Source: Trichomonas vaginalis G3 (lineage: Eukaryota > Parabasalia > Trichomonadida > Trichomonadidae). From it: DNA of 64,000 bases. This document shows positions 28,246 to 37,776 of the stretch, in pieces (the first letter of the stretch is position 1; every line of letters begins with the position of its first letter). The translations under genes and the position numbers were made by a program. The notes below the pieces were generated by a model. That model saw only the letters and a program-made list of their open reading frames with translations. It was not told where the DNA came from and did not search any database. The stretch covers positions 1,674,001-1,738,000 of the forward strand of contig NC_067203.1 of NCBI RefSeq assembly GCF_026262505.1. The letters run 5' to 3'.

Positions 28246-30042
28246 ATGAATCCGGATCTAGAGAATTGGATTCCGGATTCCATACCTACAAAAGTCGAAT
28301 CCCTAATTTCGAAAGGTGATGAAGGGATGCTAAGGTTCTTAAAACTATGTAGAGTTAATCAAATTTTAAATTCTTTATATTTTTGCAAAAATTTATCGCC
28401 TACAATTGATGTAAATACATTCTTTAAGGTAGCAGGTAACCAGATAGTCGATGCAATGGATGTTTATTCTCCAATGCAAGTCAATGCCGTAAGTTATTTG
28501 ATAAATTCAATTTATGACGATCCTACAGCATTTGCAATTGTAATGGGCGGATTATCAGACTCACCACATTTCAACTATTTGGCAAATATACTTGTACCAG
28601 CAATATTCAACTATTTTTCCACAGAAGAAAGTTTAGAACAAGCAACAACATTTTACATCGCATTAGGAAACCAGCTTAAGTTCGACAAGTATTTATCATT
28701 CACTTCACCGCTATTTGCTTCGACTTTGGCCTTTCCTTTCACAGAAATTGCAATAAAACCAATTTTTTTGCAAATACAAGAAAAAAACTATCCACTTGAA
28801 CTCACTATCGTTAAAATACTTATTAGCGTCTCTACAAATCTTGCTTATTTACCACAAGGAATGTTATACGTTCTTGACTTTGTTTATCAGCATTATGGAG
28901 CTGATTGTGCATATATATTTGTAATTAAAGCTATTGTATACCCCCATCTTGCGATAATCCTTAAAACTACAGAACAAATGCATTCCGATAGTAAACCATG
29001 CAATCCTCAAGAAATTCTTTCAGAAATAGCATCATGCAAGAAACAATGGCAAAGGTACTTCGATTTTAACCCTAAAAATTCGAGATTACAGCCATTACAA
29101 AGATTATTCGTTTTAGAGCAACGAAGAAGGATCAGTTTTATCTTTTCTCCATTCGACATATACCTTATGACACAACTACCCATTGATTACAACGCTATGG
29201 CCACTCCTTTGATGAATGATCAGCTTCCATCGAACCACGACACTCCATTTCAGGTCCAGGTGACGTTAGGAACGAACCACAAGAGGCAGAACGGTGTTAT
29301 TTCGGATGATCCTAAATCAGAAAAAGAAATTTTCTTGGAAACTTATTTGGATTTGAGGGTTTCTTTAGGACAGATCACTAATTTCATTGATATAGCTCTT
29401 AAATATCAAGTTCGATTATCGTTTTGTACAGGATTTACCTCAAGACCTCAAGTTGAACTTCAATTTGTAAAACCAGTGTGGTTAGACTCATTTACAGCAT
29501 CACATCTTGGATCTACAAGGTTCTGGAGAGCTATAAGTGCTATTGATCAGATAGAAACCCATCTTTTGGCGACAATTAAAAGAAAATTATATTTAATTGA
29601 GACTCAGTTGACTTCTGACATATTAATCCTCAAAATGGACTTCAAGGAGACGAAGTACTTGAGCGACGAGCATTATAGAAACGCAATTACTGATATTTCC
29701 TACACTTTAGATCTTGTTAACGTCAAAGCTAAGTTTAGTGACAGATTTATTGTTCTTGTGTCATTCATTACCAAGTTCTTTAATTTCTGCGCGAATGTAA
29801 ATGATATGAACGATATAAATATCCTCAAACTTTGTTTTGTCATTTATGACCCAATTTGGATATTCAGAACATGCGCAATTATAATAGGATTCGCACTCCG
29901 CGAAACGAAATTCTGTATCTGTTGTCCAAAAGACATTTACGACATGTTGATGAAGTTTACTCCAATGCTGATCCAGGTTTTGACACTAAATCCATCAACA
30001 GCTGATCAGTTTACTGAACTCTTGACTACCCCTTTATTATAA
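28246..30042 (+). CDS. Large helical protein, unrecognised
   Basis: A 598-residue protein that is mostly alpha-helical and hydrophobic-polar mixed, without clear membrane spans, signal peptide or low complexity. The N-terminal 250 residues (…VNAVSYLINSIYDDPTAFAI, NILVPAIFNYFSTEESL) loosely recall RasGAP-like helical bundles, but no arginine-finger motif can be pointed to. The region at about 330-400 is polar and probably a linker (LGTNHKRQNGVISDD). The C-terminal 200 residues include LWDSF-like and RFWRAISAIDQIETHL helices. The frame is intact and codon use looks normal, so the gene is real, but its function is unknown. Confidence 0.7.
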   Translation: MNPDLENWIPDSIPTKVESLISKGDEGMLRFLKLCRVNQILNSLYFCKNLSPTIDVNTFFKVAGNQIVDAMDVYSPMQVNAVSYLINSIYDDPTAFAIVMGGLSDSPHFNYLANILVPAIFNYFSTEESLEQATTFYIALGNQLKFDKYLSFTSPLFASTLAFPFTEIAIKPIFLQIQEKNYPLELTIVKILISVSTNLAYLPQGMLYVLDFVYQHYGADCAYIFVIKAIVYPHLAIILKTTEQMHSDSKPCNPQEILSEIASCKKQWQRYFDFNPKNSRLQPLQRLFVLEQRRRISFIFSPFDIYLMTQLPIDYNAMATPLMNDQLPSNHDTPFQVQVTLGTNHKRQNGVISDDPKSEKEIFLETYLDLRVSLGQITNFIDIALKYQVRLSFCTGFTSRPQVELQFVKPVWLDSFTASHLGSTRFWRAISAIDQIETHLLATIKRKLYLIETQLTSDILILKMDFKETKYLSDEHYRNAITDISYTLDLVNVKAKFSDRFIVLVSFITKFFNFCANVNDMNDINILKLCFVIYDPIWIFRTCAIIIGFALRETKFCICCPKDIYDMLMKFTPMLIQVLTLNPSTADQFTELLTTPLL

Positions 30043-30350
30043 TTCTGTTTGTGTTTTATAAATTATATTTTTCTTTCCGTAATAATGCATTTTTTTAAGA
30101 TGTTTAAATCAGAAATGTCATAGGTTAAAAACTATTGCAAAATGAAAGGATATTGATTGGTAATAGATTGATTTCATATTAACAATAATGCAAAATGATG
30201 CGATGGAATGAGGATTAATATTTAAATCCTATTGGAGTTTTAGTGGTTATAATAATGGCCACTAAAATTAATTAACTATAAAGATAATAATAAAATTAGG
30301 AAGAGATTCTCACTTTTTTATATTTGTTCTATTAAAAAATAATTTTATAT
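30043..30350. other. Upstream region of candidate RNA gene
   Basis: AT-rich. TCACTTTTTTATATTTG at about 30310 looks like an initiator, some 40 bases before the structured segment. Confidence 0.4.
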
Positions 30351-30562
30351 TTTAGGGGTCGACGATAGATTGTAAAGTACTTATTTGGTTTGCTCAAACC
30401 GCGTCGTGAGGGCGGGTTGGGAGCGGAAGTTGCATCTCCATTGCATATCGGTGTGCATAATCCGTTGAGCGGTTATGTTTCCACATAACTTCTCCAAATG
30501 AATTTTGTTTAACCGGTACCACCTCGTGTGGCACCACCCCCTTAATTTAGAGTTTTTTTTTT
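30351..30562 (+). ncRNA. Candidate structured small RNA with Pol III-type T-run
   Basis: About 190 bases of clearly higher GC than both flanks, with no open frame. The ends can pair (TTTAGGGG at 30351-30358 with CCCCTTAA at 30538-30545, one mismatch). CGACG (30360-30364) pairs with CGTCG (30402-30406), enclosing the hairpin GGTTT-gctc-AAACC. GTTATG-tttcca-CATAAC forms a hairpin near 30472-30489. GGT-a-CCAC-ctcgt-GTGG-c-ACC forms one near 30515-30535. A run of ten T follows at 30553-30562, fitting a Pol III terminator. I could not match it to tRNA, 5S, U1, U2, U4, U5, U6, U3, SRP, RNase P or MRP hallmark motifs by eye. Divergent RNase P/MRP or SRP RNAs remain possible. Confidence 0.5.
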
Positions 30563-30589
30563 CGTTCTTTCTTTTCTTTCCTCCTAATA

Positions 30590-30690
30590 ATTATAAATTT
30601 GAAATCTTATTCTTTGCGTCTGTCTCTGAAAATTCGAGATAATTGAAAGGTTTGCACGCGAAGAATATGATTTCAAATTTATTTGTTTTG
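30590..30690. repeat. MITE-like inverted repeat, dispersed
   Basis: AAATTTGAAATCTTATTCTT near 30595 is mirrored by AAGAATATGATTTCAAATTT ending near 30683, an inverted repeat of about 25 bp around a 45-bp centre. The right half recurs, inverted, at about 15745-15800. Confidence 0.6.
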
Positions 30691-31402
30691 ATTTCTTAAA
30701 TTTTGAAGTATCTGTTTCCTTAAAACTAGAGACTGCTGAAAACTTAGGTTTGAAAATTCGATGCTATTGTATTTCCCAATTTCTATATTTTTTCGAATAA
30801 ATAAAATTTTCAAAATAATCTTATCGAAAATAGGCTATTGATTTTTTAAAAGATAGCATTGTGCACTTAAGAAATGAAAAATATTGATTTGTTTCAGCTC
30901 CATCTTAATTATTAAGGCTCCAGTCCCACCCTTTCAATTTTTAAAATTGAATATATCCGTCAATAAGAGTTTTCATGACTTATAATTAAAGATATTATAT
31001 TAGTGTAATATAAGCTATAATATTATATTATGACGTAGGGTGTAGCATTGCTAGAACGTTATTTGTAAATTTCACTATTATCAACTTTGAACGACATAAT
31101 TCGTCCTATAAACAAAAGGGCTCTGTCATGTTGTAGGATATTAGTATAGTATATTATTTATATTAGTAAACATGACTTTTACTTCTCCCGGATTGAGTTA
31201 TTTTTTCAACAAAGAAAAATGAAAAAGTTACTTTTTGACAAAATCTAATAATAAGTGATCCATAATTTTATTATTAATAAACATGTTACTACATATTCTT
31301 TAGATATATCTAAACATTGAATAGCATTAGCTTCTTTCGATTTTTATCAAAGTATATAAAATTACCACCTGAAAAAAATTGACATATTTTGACAAAGAAG
31401 AA
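30691..31402. other. Intergenic with a short dispersed repeat
   Basis: AT-rich. GTATCTGTTTCCTTAAAACT near 30707 matches 10198-10222. No gene is seen. Confidence 0.5.
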
Positions 31403-31403
31403 A

Positions 31404-31440
31404 AAACTTTTAGTTCCGCTCTGTCACTTTGTTAGCATGC
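31404..31440 (+). repeat. 36-bp direct repeat, copy 1
   Basis: GAAAAAACTTTTAGTTCCGC followed by TCTGTCACTTTGTTAG. An identical copy lies about 308 bp downstream. It contains TCACTTTG, close to the initiator consensus. Confidence 0.75.
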
Positions 31441-31710
31441 TAGTGATGTTTATTTTTATGTCTTAGTTTAATTTTATATATAAATGAGTAATGAGGAATT
31501 AGATTCGCAATACCATCACGAAAATAGCATTTTTAAAAGCTTGTTATTTTATATGAGATAAATAGACATGAAAAGTAGAATCTGATATGAATATAATTTA
31601 ATATGAACTATTATATAATAGTTGAGATTATTTGTCAAAACGGTTTTTTGACAAGTAAGTATTCAATTTTTCAAAAGTATATTCAAAAAATTGAATGATA
31701 TCTCAACGTA
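31441..31710. other. Spacer between the 36-bp direct repeats
   Basis: AT-rich, no open frame. It could be the body of a small element bounded by the direct repeats. Confidence 0.35.
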
Positions 31711-31711
31711 C

Positions 31712-31748
31712 AAGAAAAAACTTTTAGTTCCGCTCTGTCACTTTGTTA
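31712..31748 (+). repeat. 36-bp direct repeat, copy 2
   Basis: Identical to 31404-31440. The core TCACTTTGTTA also occurs near 32502. Confidence 0.75.
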
Positions 31749-32713
31749 GGAAAATTATATAGTTTCTATCGACACTATCAGTATACCCAGCCGTGAAAGG
31801 TATATTGAGGAATTAGGTTTGCAAGATTGTAATTTTTGTTATTTTTTTCCAAATTGAGAGGATTTTTGACGATAGAGCTGTATTTTTTTTGAACAACAAT
31901 TTCATTACCTTAAACATTATAAAAATATGAACAAATTTTATGACGTAATTGTATAAGTTATAATTTATTAATTCCTAAAAGAAATGACCAAAAAATTCAT
32001 TTCCAATATGTTGAATCAAATCAATTTTATAAATAAAATTTAAACCTTAAACTTGATTTTTATTAATGTGACATTTTTTAACTTTCAATAACTTAATCCC
32101 ATGGTAAGAAGCTAATCCAATCATATAAAAATGTTATAATTAACCACATGTTTATTCATTTATGATATCATTATGCTTCAAAATCTATAATTATAAAATT
32201 CAAATTATCAATTATCAAAAAATATTTATTTGTCATATATCAAATAGAAAAGTTAACATAAATCATCTTTCAAACTATAATATAGTTAAATTAGAAAATT
32301 TCGAAATCAGATATTATTTAAATTTCTGCCATGGTGGATGTATAAACAATCTAATGGTATATTTTTGCTCCTAATTATCCACTCGTTCTAACTACATACA
32401 ACAATCATGTGGGACTAGAGCCTTAAATGAGAATTTGATAATATCGTTTCAAACTATGACATAGCATTTAAAAGCTTCGGTATCTGATATTCCGGATTTT
32501 TCACTTTGTTAAAAAAATTGTGTAAAAAAATTGGGGTATTATTATTGTCGTCTGGTGGTTTTAGACGACAATACGAATTTTCGAATAATAGAGTTTTTGG
32601 CCAGATAAAGAGCTACTCCATATATCTTGCGTGTTTACATACTATATACATAGATGGAATTGATGTTCTTCCTTTATTTAGGTACCAAAACATGCTTGTA
32701 AAATCTCTTTTTT
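31749..32713. other. Intergenic; hairpin sharing a 10-mer with the next repeat
   Basis: No gene is seen. At 32541-32571, ATTGTCGTCT and AGACGACAAT form a 10-bp stem with a 9-base loop. The same AGACGACAAT begins each unit of the tandem repeat at 32714. Confidence 0.5.
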
Positions 32714-32840
32714 AGACGACAATGATAATTTTGTCACTTTTCCAGACGACAATGATAATTTTGTCATTTTTCCAGACGACAATGATAATTTGTCACTTTT
32801 TAAGACGACAATGATAATTTTGTCACTTTTTCCCAACGGC
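32714..32840 (+). repeat. 30-bp tandem repeat upstream of an ankyrin gene
   Basis: Four units start with AGACGACAATGATAATTTTG at 32714, 32744, 32774 and 32803. Each ends with TCACTTTT(C/T)-type sequence, except one with TCATTTTT. A degenerate fifth start (AACGGCAATAAAAC) follows. Every unit therefore carries an initiator-like TCA(C/T)TTTT. The array ends about 150 bp before the next gene and could act as a multi-start promoter or be a simple minisatellite. Confidence 0.75.
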
Positions 32841-32988
32841 AATAAAACATCCTCAAAAAAATTTGAATTGTGGGAAAAAAATTGAATTGTGTGAAAAATG
32901 AATGTAGTAGCAATTTCTAGTTATATTAATAGTTATGATTAAAATTTTAAAAAAAATGTTGGCTTTTTTTCCAAAAAAATATATTGTT

Positions 32989-34272
32989 ATGGCAATGAAT
33001 CAAGACATTACACAAGAATTCAAAGGAGCTGATTTAATTAGAACATATGCTGATTATATTGATGTAATGAGAAGTATATATCAACTCACAGATAACAATG
33101 TAGAAAGCACTTTTATCAAAGTTAAAGAAATCTTACTGAATAAATATAATTTAAGAACATGGGAGATTCTAAATACGGTGGGGAGATGTCTTTATTTTAG
33201 GTACCGTTACATGAAGACATATATAAAACTTTATGACTTGATTAACCGTCTTGAAAATAACAAAATAAATTTTTTATATGTAGAACAAATCAAAGGTGTA
33301 ATCTCTGCAATTCAAAATAACAAGCAAATAAAAGACAATTTTTTTAGAGACTACCATGAACTTTTGAAACCAAAATCATTATTTAATTCAATCATGAATG
33401 ATGACCTCGAAACAATGATATATATTGTCAATCAGCCAGGTTTTGACATCAATATCAAAATGAAAAAATTTTTATTTAACATTAAGATGCAATTCAATCT
33501 TTTAGAAGTTTGTTCTTATTATGGTTCAGAAAAGTGCTATTTATATTTAAAACAGAACTATAATTTCGAACCTTCTGATCTTTCGATTGCATTCTCGTTC
33601 TTAGGTGGAAATCCAAAGATTATTCATGAATCATTACCTTTAATAAATTCTTCAAATATTCTTCAAAGTGTTGAATATGCAATTATGTCCCACAACATTG
33701 ATTTCTTCAACTACTTAAATAGCAACTACCCACCTCAAAATATTTGTGAAATAGTCGCAAACTACTATAATCTTGAAGCATTTTTGATAGCAATTGATTC
33801 GGGACAAATATCTTCTTTTGATAAAATTATACTCAAATTCAATATTGATGATTTGCTCGTATATATATTTAAAAAATTCAAGCAAAGTGCAGTCGAAAAA
33901 TTTAATATTATACGTGCAATTAGATTTTATAATATTCCAAAAACTATTAAATACGCCATCGAAAGTGGAGTCAGTATCACAATAATGGATTTGAATAATG
34001 TAGGAGCTCTTCATTTGGCTGCAAAATATAAATTGAAAGAAATAGCCGAACTTTTGATTTCGCACGGATTAGATATCAACGCAAAAGATAATACTGGAAG
34101 GACTCCACTTCATTATGCAGCAGAGGAAAGTTTAGATATGGTAGAACTCCTTATTTCACGCGGTGCAGATATTAATGCAACAACACACCGAAGCGAAACT
34201 GCCCTTTATTTGGCACAATGTTCTCGTAAAAACGATATAGTAGAATTCCTTATATCACATGGTGCAAAGTAA
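32989..34272 (+). CDS. DUF3447-type ankyrin-repeat protein
   Basis: A protein of about 427 residues. I start it at MAMNQDITQEF (32989), the family's usual opening; the frame extends upstream to an ATG at 32935 with atypical lysine-rich sequence. Residues 1-330 are the helical DUF3447 region (e.g. LLEVCSYYGSEKCYLYLKQN, FLGGNPKIIHESLPL, SVEYAIMSHNIDFF). About three ankyrin repeats end the chain (GALHLAAKYKLKEIAELLIS, TPLHYAAEESLDMVELLIS, TALYLAQCSRKNDIVEFLI…HGAK). After the TAA (34270-34272) the same frame continues as an acidic stretch to 34347, so the stop may be recent. No signal peptide is present. Such proteins are thought to mediate protein contacts; the specific role is unknown. Confidence 0.8.
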   Translation: MAMNQDITQEFKGADLIRTYADYIDVMRSIYQLTDNNVESTFIKVKEILLNKYNLRTWEILNTVGRCLYFRYRYMKTYIKLYDLINRLENNKINFLYVEQIKGVISAIQNNKQIKDNFFRDYHELLKPKSLFNSIMNDDLETMIYIVNQPGFDINIKMKKFLFNIKMQFNLLEVCSYYGSEKCYLYLKQNYNFEPSDLSIAFSFLGGNPKIIHESLPLINSSNILQSVEYAIMSHNIDFFNYLNSNYPPQNICEIVANYYNLEAFLIAIDSGQISSFDKIILKFNIDDLLVYIFKKFKQSAVEKFNIIRAIRFYNIPKTIKYAIESGVSITIMDLNNVGALHLAAKYKLKEIAELLISHGLDINAKDNTGRTPLHYAAEESLDMVELLISRGADINATTHRSETALYLAQCSRKNDIVEFLISHGAK

Positions 34273-34374
34273 AAATCGGGAGAACAAGAAGAAGATGATG
34301 AAAATGATGAATATGGTGAAAATGATGAATATGGTGAATATGATTAAGATGGTGATTTTGATGAAGATGATTAA
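34273..34374 (+). pseudogene. In-frame acidic extension after the ankyrin gene's stop codon
   Basis: After TAA the reading frame continues KSGEQEEDDENDEYGENDEY, then GEYD and a second TAA (34345-34347), then DGDFDEDD and a third TAA (34372-34374). The coding-like GAT/GAA repeats suggest a former acidic tail, or a short acidic repeat grown past the stop. Confidence 0.5.
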
Positions 34375-34521
34375 ACAAGAACGAGAAGATGACAATTATA
34401 CAATAGAAAATTGAGATATAATACTCGGTTGGCAAAAATTGAGAGAAGGTCAGAAAGTTATAACTTATTCGATTTTATTCTTATTATTATAAAAAGTTAT
34501 TTTTAATGCAAAATAATGAAT

Positions 34522-34830
34522 TTATAAATTTGATAAGAGCATATCCTCTAACTTCTCGCTGTCAGCTGCGAAGTTACGAATGTCTTGTGCGAGTATCTCA
34601 ATTGCCATTGCATCCATGTAATGTTACCGAAGGAATTCTGCCTCTGTAATTGGTTCTTGATGTGGAAGGATCTAACCTTTATACTCGGACTTGCGTGGAA
34701 GTTCTGCGTTTGACTCCTGGAGTTTCTAAAGAAGGGCTGGAGAGATTGTAAGGCTGTCGCAGCCAGCGAGTTCTGTGATTTCGTTTGTATTACTGAATGA
34801 TACACCCATAACGACTGTCTTTTTTTCATC
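34522..34830 (-). pseudogene. Transaldolase C-terminal remnant
   Basis: On the minus strand one frame reads [34 protein letters not shown], then a TAG, KLQESNAEL…, a second TAG, then TEAEFLR, a TAA, and HYMDAMAIEILAQDIRNF and AADSEKLEDML before the natural TAA. This matches the last ~100 residues of transaldolase (…VMGASFRN…LAGCDxLTISPxLL…FR…AxxKLxxGIRxFAxDxxxLE). Transaldolase is the pentose-phosphate enzyme that moves a three-carbon dihydroxyacetone unit. Three in-frame stops and the missing N-terminal two-thirds make it dead. No frameshift occurs in the kept part, so decay is mild. An open frame in another phase over the same DNA is a shadow. Confidence 0.85.
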
Positions 34831-35210
34831 CTCTAATAATAATATCCATCAATAAGGTATAGTTTGAGTATATGTATATTTAAATGGATGCATAAATTTA
34901 TTTGATGTGAATTTCATAAGTGAAAATTTAATTTGATTTGATTAAGGAGCGAAATTGAAATTGATATAGATGTATAGATTTTGATTTTATGTAAAAAATG
35001 GATGAATTTAAAATCTAGTCAAGAATTTTTTAAATTTACAATTTTTTATTTTCACGAAAATATAAATAATATGATATAAAATGTCACTTATATTCATCTA
35101 TTTTCATTCTATCATGATACAGGATATAAAAATTCTATCGTTCTGAAAATACCAAATTGGTAATTTTTTTGAATGTTTCAAAAAACAAATCTTGGTATTT
35201 CTCCAAACTT
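34831..35210. other. Intergenic, nothing recognised
   Basis: AT-rich spacer between the transaldolase remnant and the next ankyrin gene. The transaldolase similarity may extend a few codons into it with a frameshift. Confidence 0.5.
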
Positions 35211-35216
35211 TTCATT
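35211..35216 (+). promoter_or_regulatory. Initiator overlapping the start of the ankyrin gene
   Basis: CTTTTCATTATG: TCATTA fits the initiator and places the start base only about 3 bases before the ATG at 35217. This supports that ATG over the upstream alternatives in the same frame. Confidence 0.5.
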
Positions 35217-36882
35217 ATGAGTTCTGGCTATTCGAGGCAATATGCAGACTTCATAGGAGCATTTGAAAAACTCTTTAGCATACAATCTAGCGAGTCTGTT
35301 GAAGAAATATGCAATATTATTTCAAATGTTTTGATATCGAAGTATAAACTTTCCGTAAAGAAACTTACAAAGATCACTCTCATGGCACTTCAATACAACT
35401 ATGCATCTGCAGAGAATTACGCCAAAATATTCAAGCATATTGGATCTAACTTTAAAAGAATATCTGAATTGATATTTCCATCGGAGAATTCAATCGAATA
35501 TATTGTTATGCATGATCAAATTGAAAAGTTCAAAGAATATATTTCTCAAAAGAGAATCGATAATGATTGCGTTTTTCTTGAAATTCCTGATTTAGTGAAA
35601 TATGAAAAAATCAAAAATTATGAATATAGACCTTTCGTCAAGCTATCATTAATTGAAGCATGTGCTTATTTTGGTTCTGTTAACATTTTCTTTTTCTTGA
35701 TTTCAAATCAAGGCTGTAAAAGAACAAACAATTGCCTTCGATACTCAATAATAGGAAGAAATGCTGATATTATCAATGAATGTTTGAAAAACAACAAAAT
35801 GGACATTTATACACTCAGAGACATTGTAATAACACATAATAATGAAATGTTGAAATATGTTTTAGAAAGGAAAATATTCACATATAAAGATTTCGAAGTT
35901 AACGAATCAATTTTTTATCCCTTCTTCAATAAGGATTCGTGTAGAGCTATTTATGAAGATATTATTACATATCAAAACCTTAATGCTGTATTCTTGCTTT
36001 TCGAGAGAGAAAACAAAATTATTGCTCCATTGTTTGCTGCATTTCCACAAACACTAGATATTCTCAGAAACAATATATTTCCTGATAAAGCTGATTTTCG
36101 TGGAAGGCATATTATACATTTTGCATGCAAATCACGAAATTCAGATATCTGCAAATTTTTACTTGACCAATGGAGCATGATTCATGTCAATGATACTGAT
36201 GACAACAATGAAGAATCTATTGAAGAATATTCTGATGACAATACCATTGTCAACATTGTAGATGTTATCGATGAGAAACATTTAACTCCACTTCATTATG
36301 CTGCAAAGAGAAATTCCAAAGAAATAGCAGAACTTCTTATTTCTCATGGTGCAAACATTAATGCAAAAGATAGAAAGGAAAAAACACCTCTTCATTATGC
36401 AGCAAAATATAATAGTAAAGAAATAGCAGAACTCCTTATTTCTCATGGAGCTAGTATCAATGCAAAAGATAGAATTAATAGAACTCCTCTACATTTTGCA
36501 GCAGGGAATAACTCTATTGAAATTGTCAAACTTCTAATTTATAATCATGCAGCTCGTGAAGTAGAAGATGAAAAGAAAAAAAACCCTTCATTATGCAGCA
36601 AAAAATAACAATAAGGAAATACTCGAAATTCTTATTTCTAATTGTGCAGATATCAATAAAAAAGATATAAAAAGCAAAACACCCCTTCATTATGCAGCAA
36701 AAAATAGTAGTAAAGAAATAATTAAAATTCTCATTTCTCATGGTGCAAATATCAATATAATAGATGAACATTTAAAAACAGCAATCTATTATGCAACAAA
36801 ACGATTTGGAAAAGCTTTACCAATCTTTTTTTCTCCCATGGCGATGTTGCATGATAAGAATGGAAAAACAATTGTTTTATAA
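35217..36882 (+). pseudogene. DUF3447-type ankyrin gene with a single frameshift
   Basis: The first frame runs from MSSGYSRQYADFIGAFEKLF (35217) to a stop at 36608. It covers the DUF3447 helical region and about four ankyrin repeats (HLTPLHYAAKRNSKEIAELL, SHGANINAKDR…). At the run of eight A (36576-36583) the frame slips by one base. The other frame continues without a break as TLHYAAKNNNKEILEILIS…DINKKDIKSKTPLHYAAKN…, to 36882, giving three more repeats. One base difference in a homopolymer separates an intact protein of about 555 residues from two pieces. It is either a recent loss, a phase-variable tract or a sequencing error. The protein would have no signal peptide. Confidence 0.8.
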
Positions 36883-37776
36883 GCCATTTCAATTAAAATA
36901 CCTTTTAGTATTAATTTTAAAATGACAAAGCATTATGGATGCGTTTACATCTACTTAACGAACTCTCAAATATGAATAATGTTTGACATCATATGCTATC
37001 TGTACAATCTACTCGATATATTAATCAAGTGAAAGTTATTTATAAACTATCTGTGAATAACATCGCAGTTATTTATAAATTATTTGTGAATTTTGAAAAT
37101 TTTATACTAATAATTTAGGAAATTCCTTTTAGACATTCTGAAAGTGTGTTAGGCAAGGTTCTAAAGCCCGATGTACTGATAAGTCTTTTTGAGAAATTTT
37201 ATCGGATAAAATTATCATCATTCTATAGCCTTCAAATATTTTGCAAAAGTTTTCTGGAACTTTTTCTCTCAAATTTTTTGTCAAAATTAGAAAAAAAGTG
37301 ATAAAATCGAATGTCTTTAAAAATCATAAAACCAATTTTAAAACCATTTCAAAAATTAAATTAGTATTCAAAATCATTCTACGGAAGAAAGAAGATCTAA
37401 CTGATCCCCGAATTCTCCACTTGAAACAGTCAATACAGTTACGCCCAGACCATTTATTAAGGAAATGTTCTAGGAATCCAAGAGCTCGAAGCACTGTTTC
37501 CCAAATTAATTTCCATTCCAAAATAAATTTCCTTGGTAATCCAAAAATACCATAACATGATAGTAACCCTACACCCCTTACTAAGTTATTAATGGGGATT
37601 TGTTATTAATTCCGAGTAAAGACTTCGACTTTTATCACTTATTTTTCAGATGTTTACAAAAAATTGAGGGAAAAAGTGTAAAATTGCTATTTTCAAAATT
37701 TCCTCATTTTTAAATAATGATTTGCATTCTAAAGATTTGCTTTTGAATTATTTTGAATAGTTCTCAAAAAATATAG
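36883..37776. other. Intergenic, nothing firm
   Basis: An imperfect direct repeat around GTTATTTATAAA(C/T)TAT lies at about 37026-37090. Open frames at 37241-37555 have no family resemblance. Confidence 0.5.

Noticed and set aside
32714-32840. CRISPR-like array
   Set aside because: Units are contiguous 30-bp repeats without unique spacers, in a eukaryotic genome.
34250-34435. Histidine-rich minus-strand frame
   Set aside because: It is the antisense of the GAT/GAA-rich acidic stretch after the ankyrin gene.
34548-34829. 93-codon minus-strand protein
   Set aside because: It is a wrong-phase reading of the transaldolase remnant, which matches the enzyme family in another frame.
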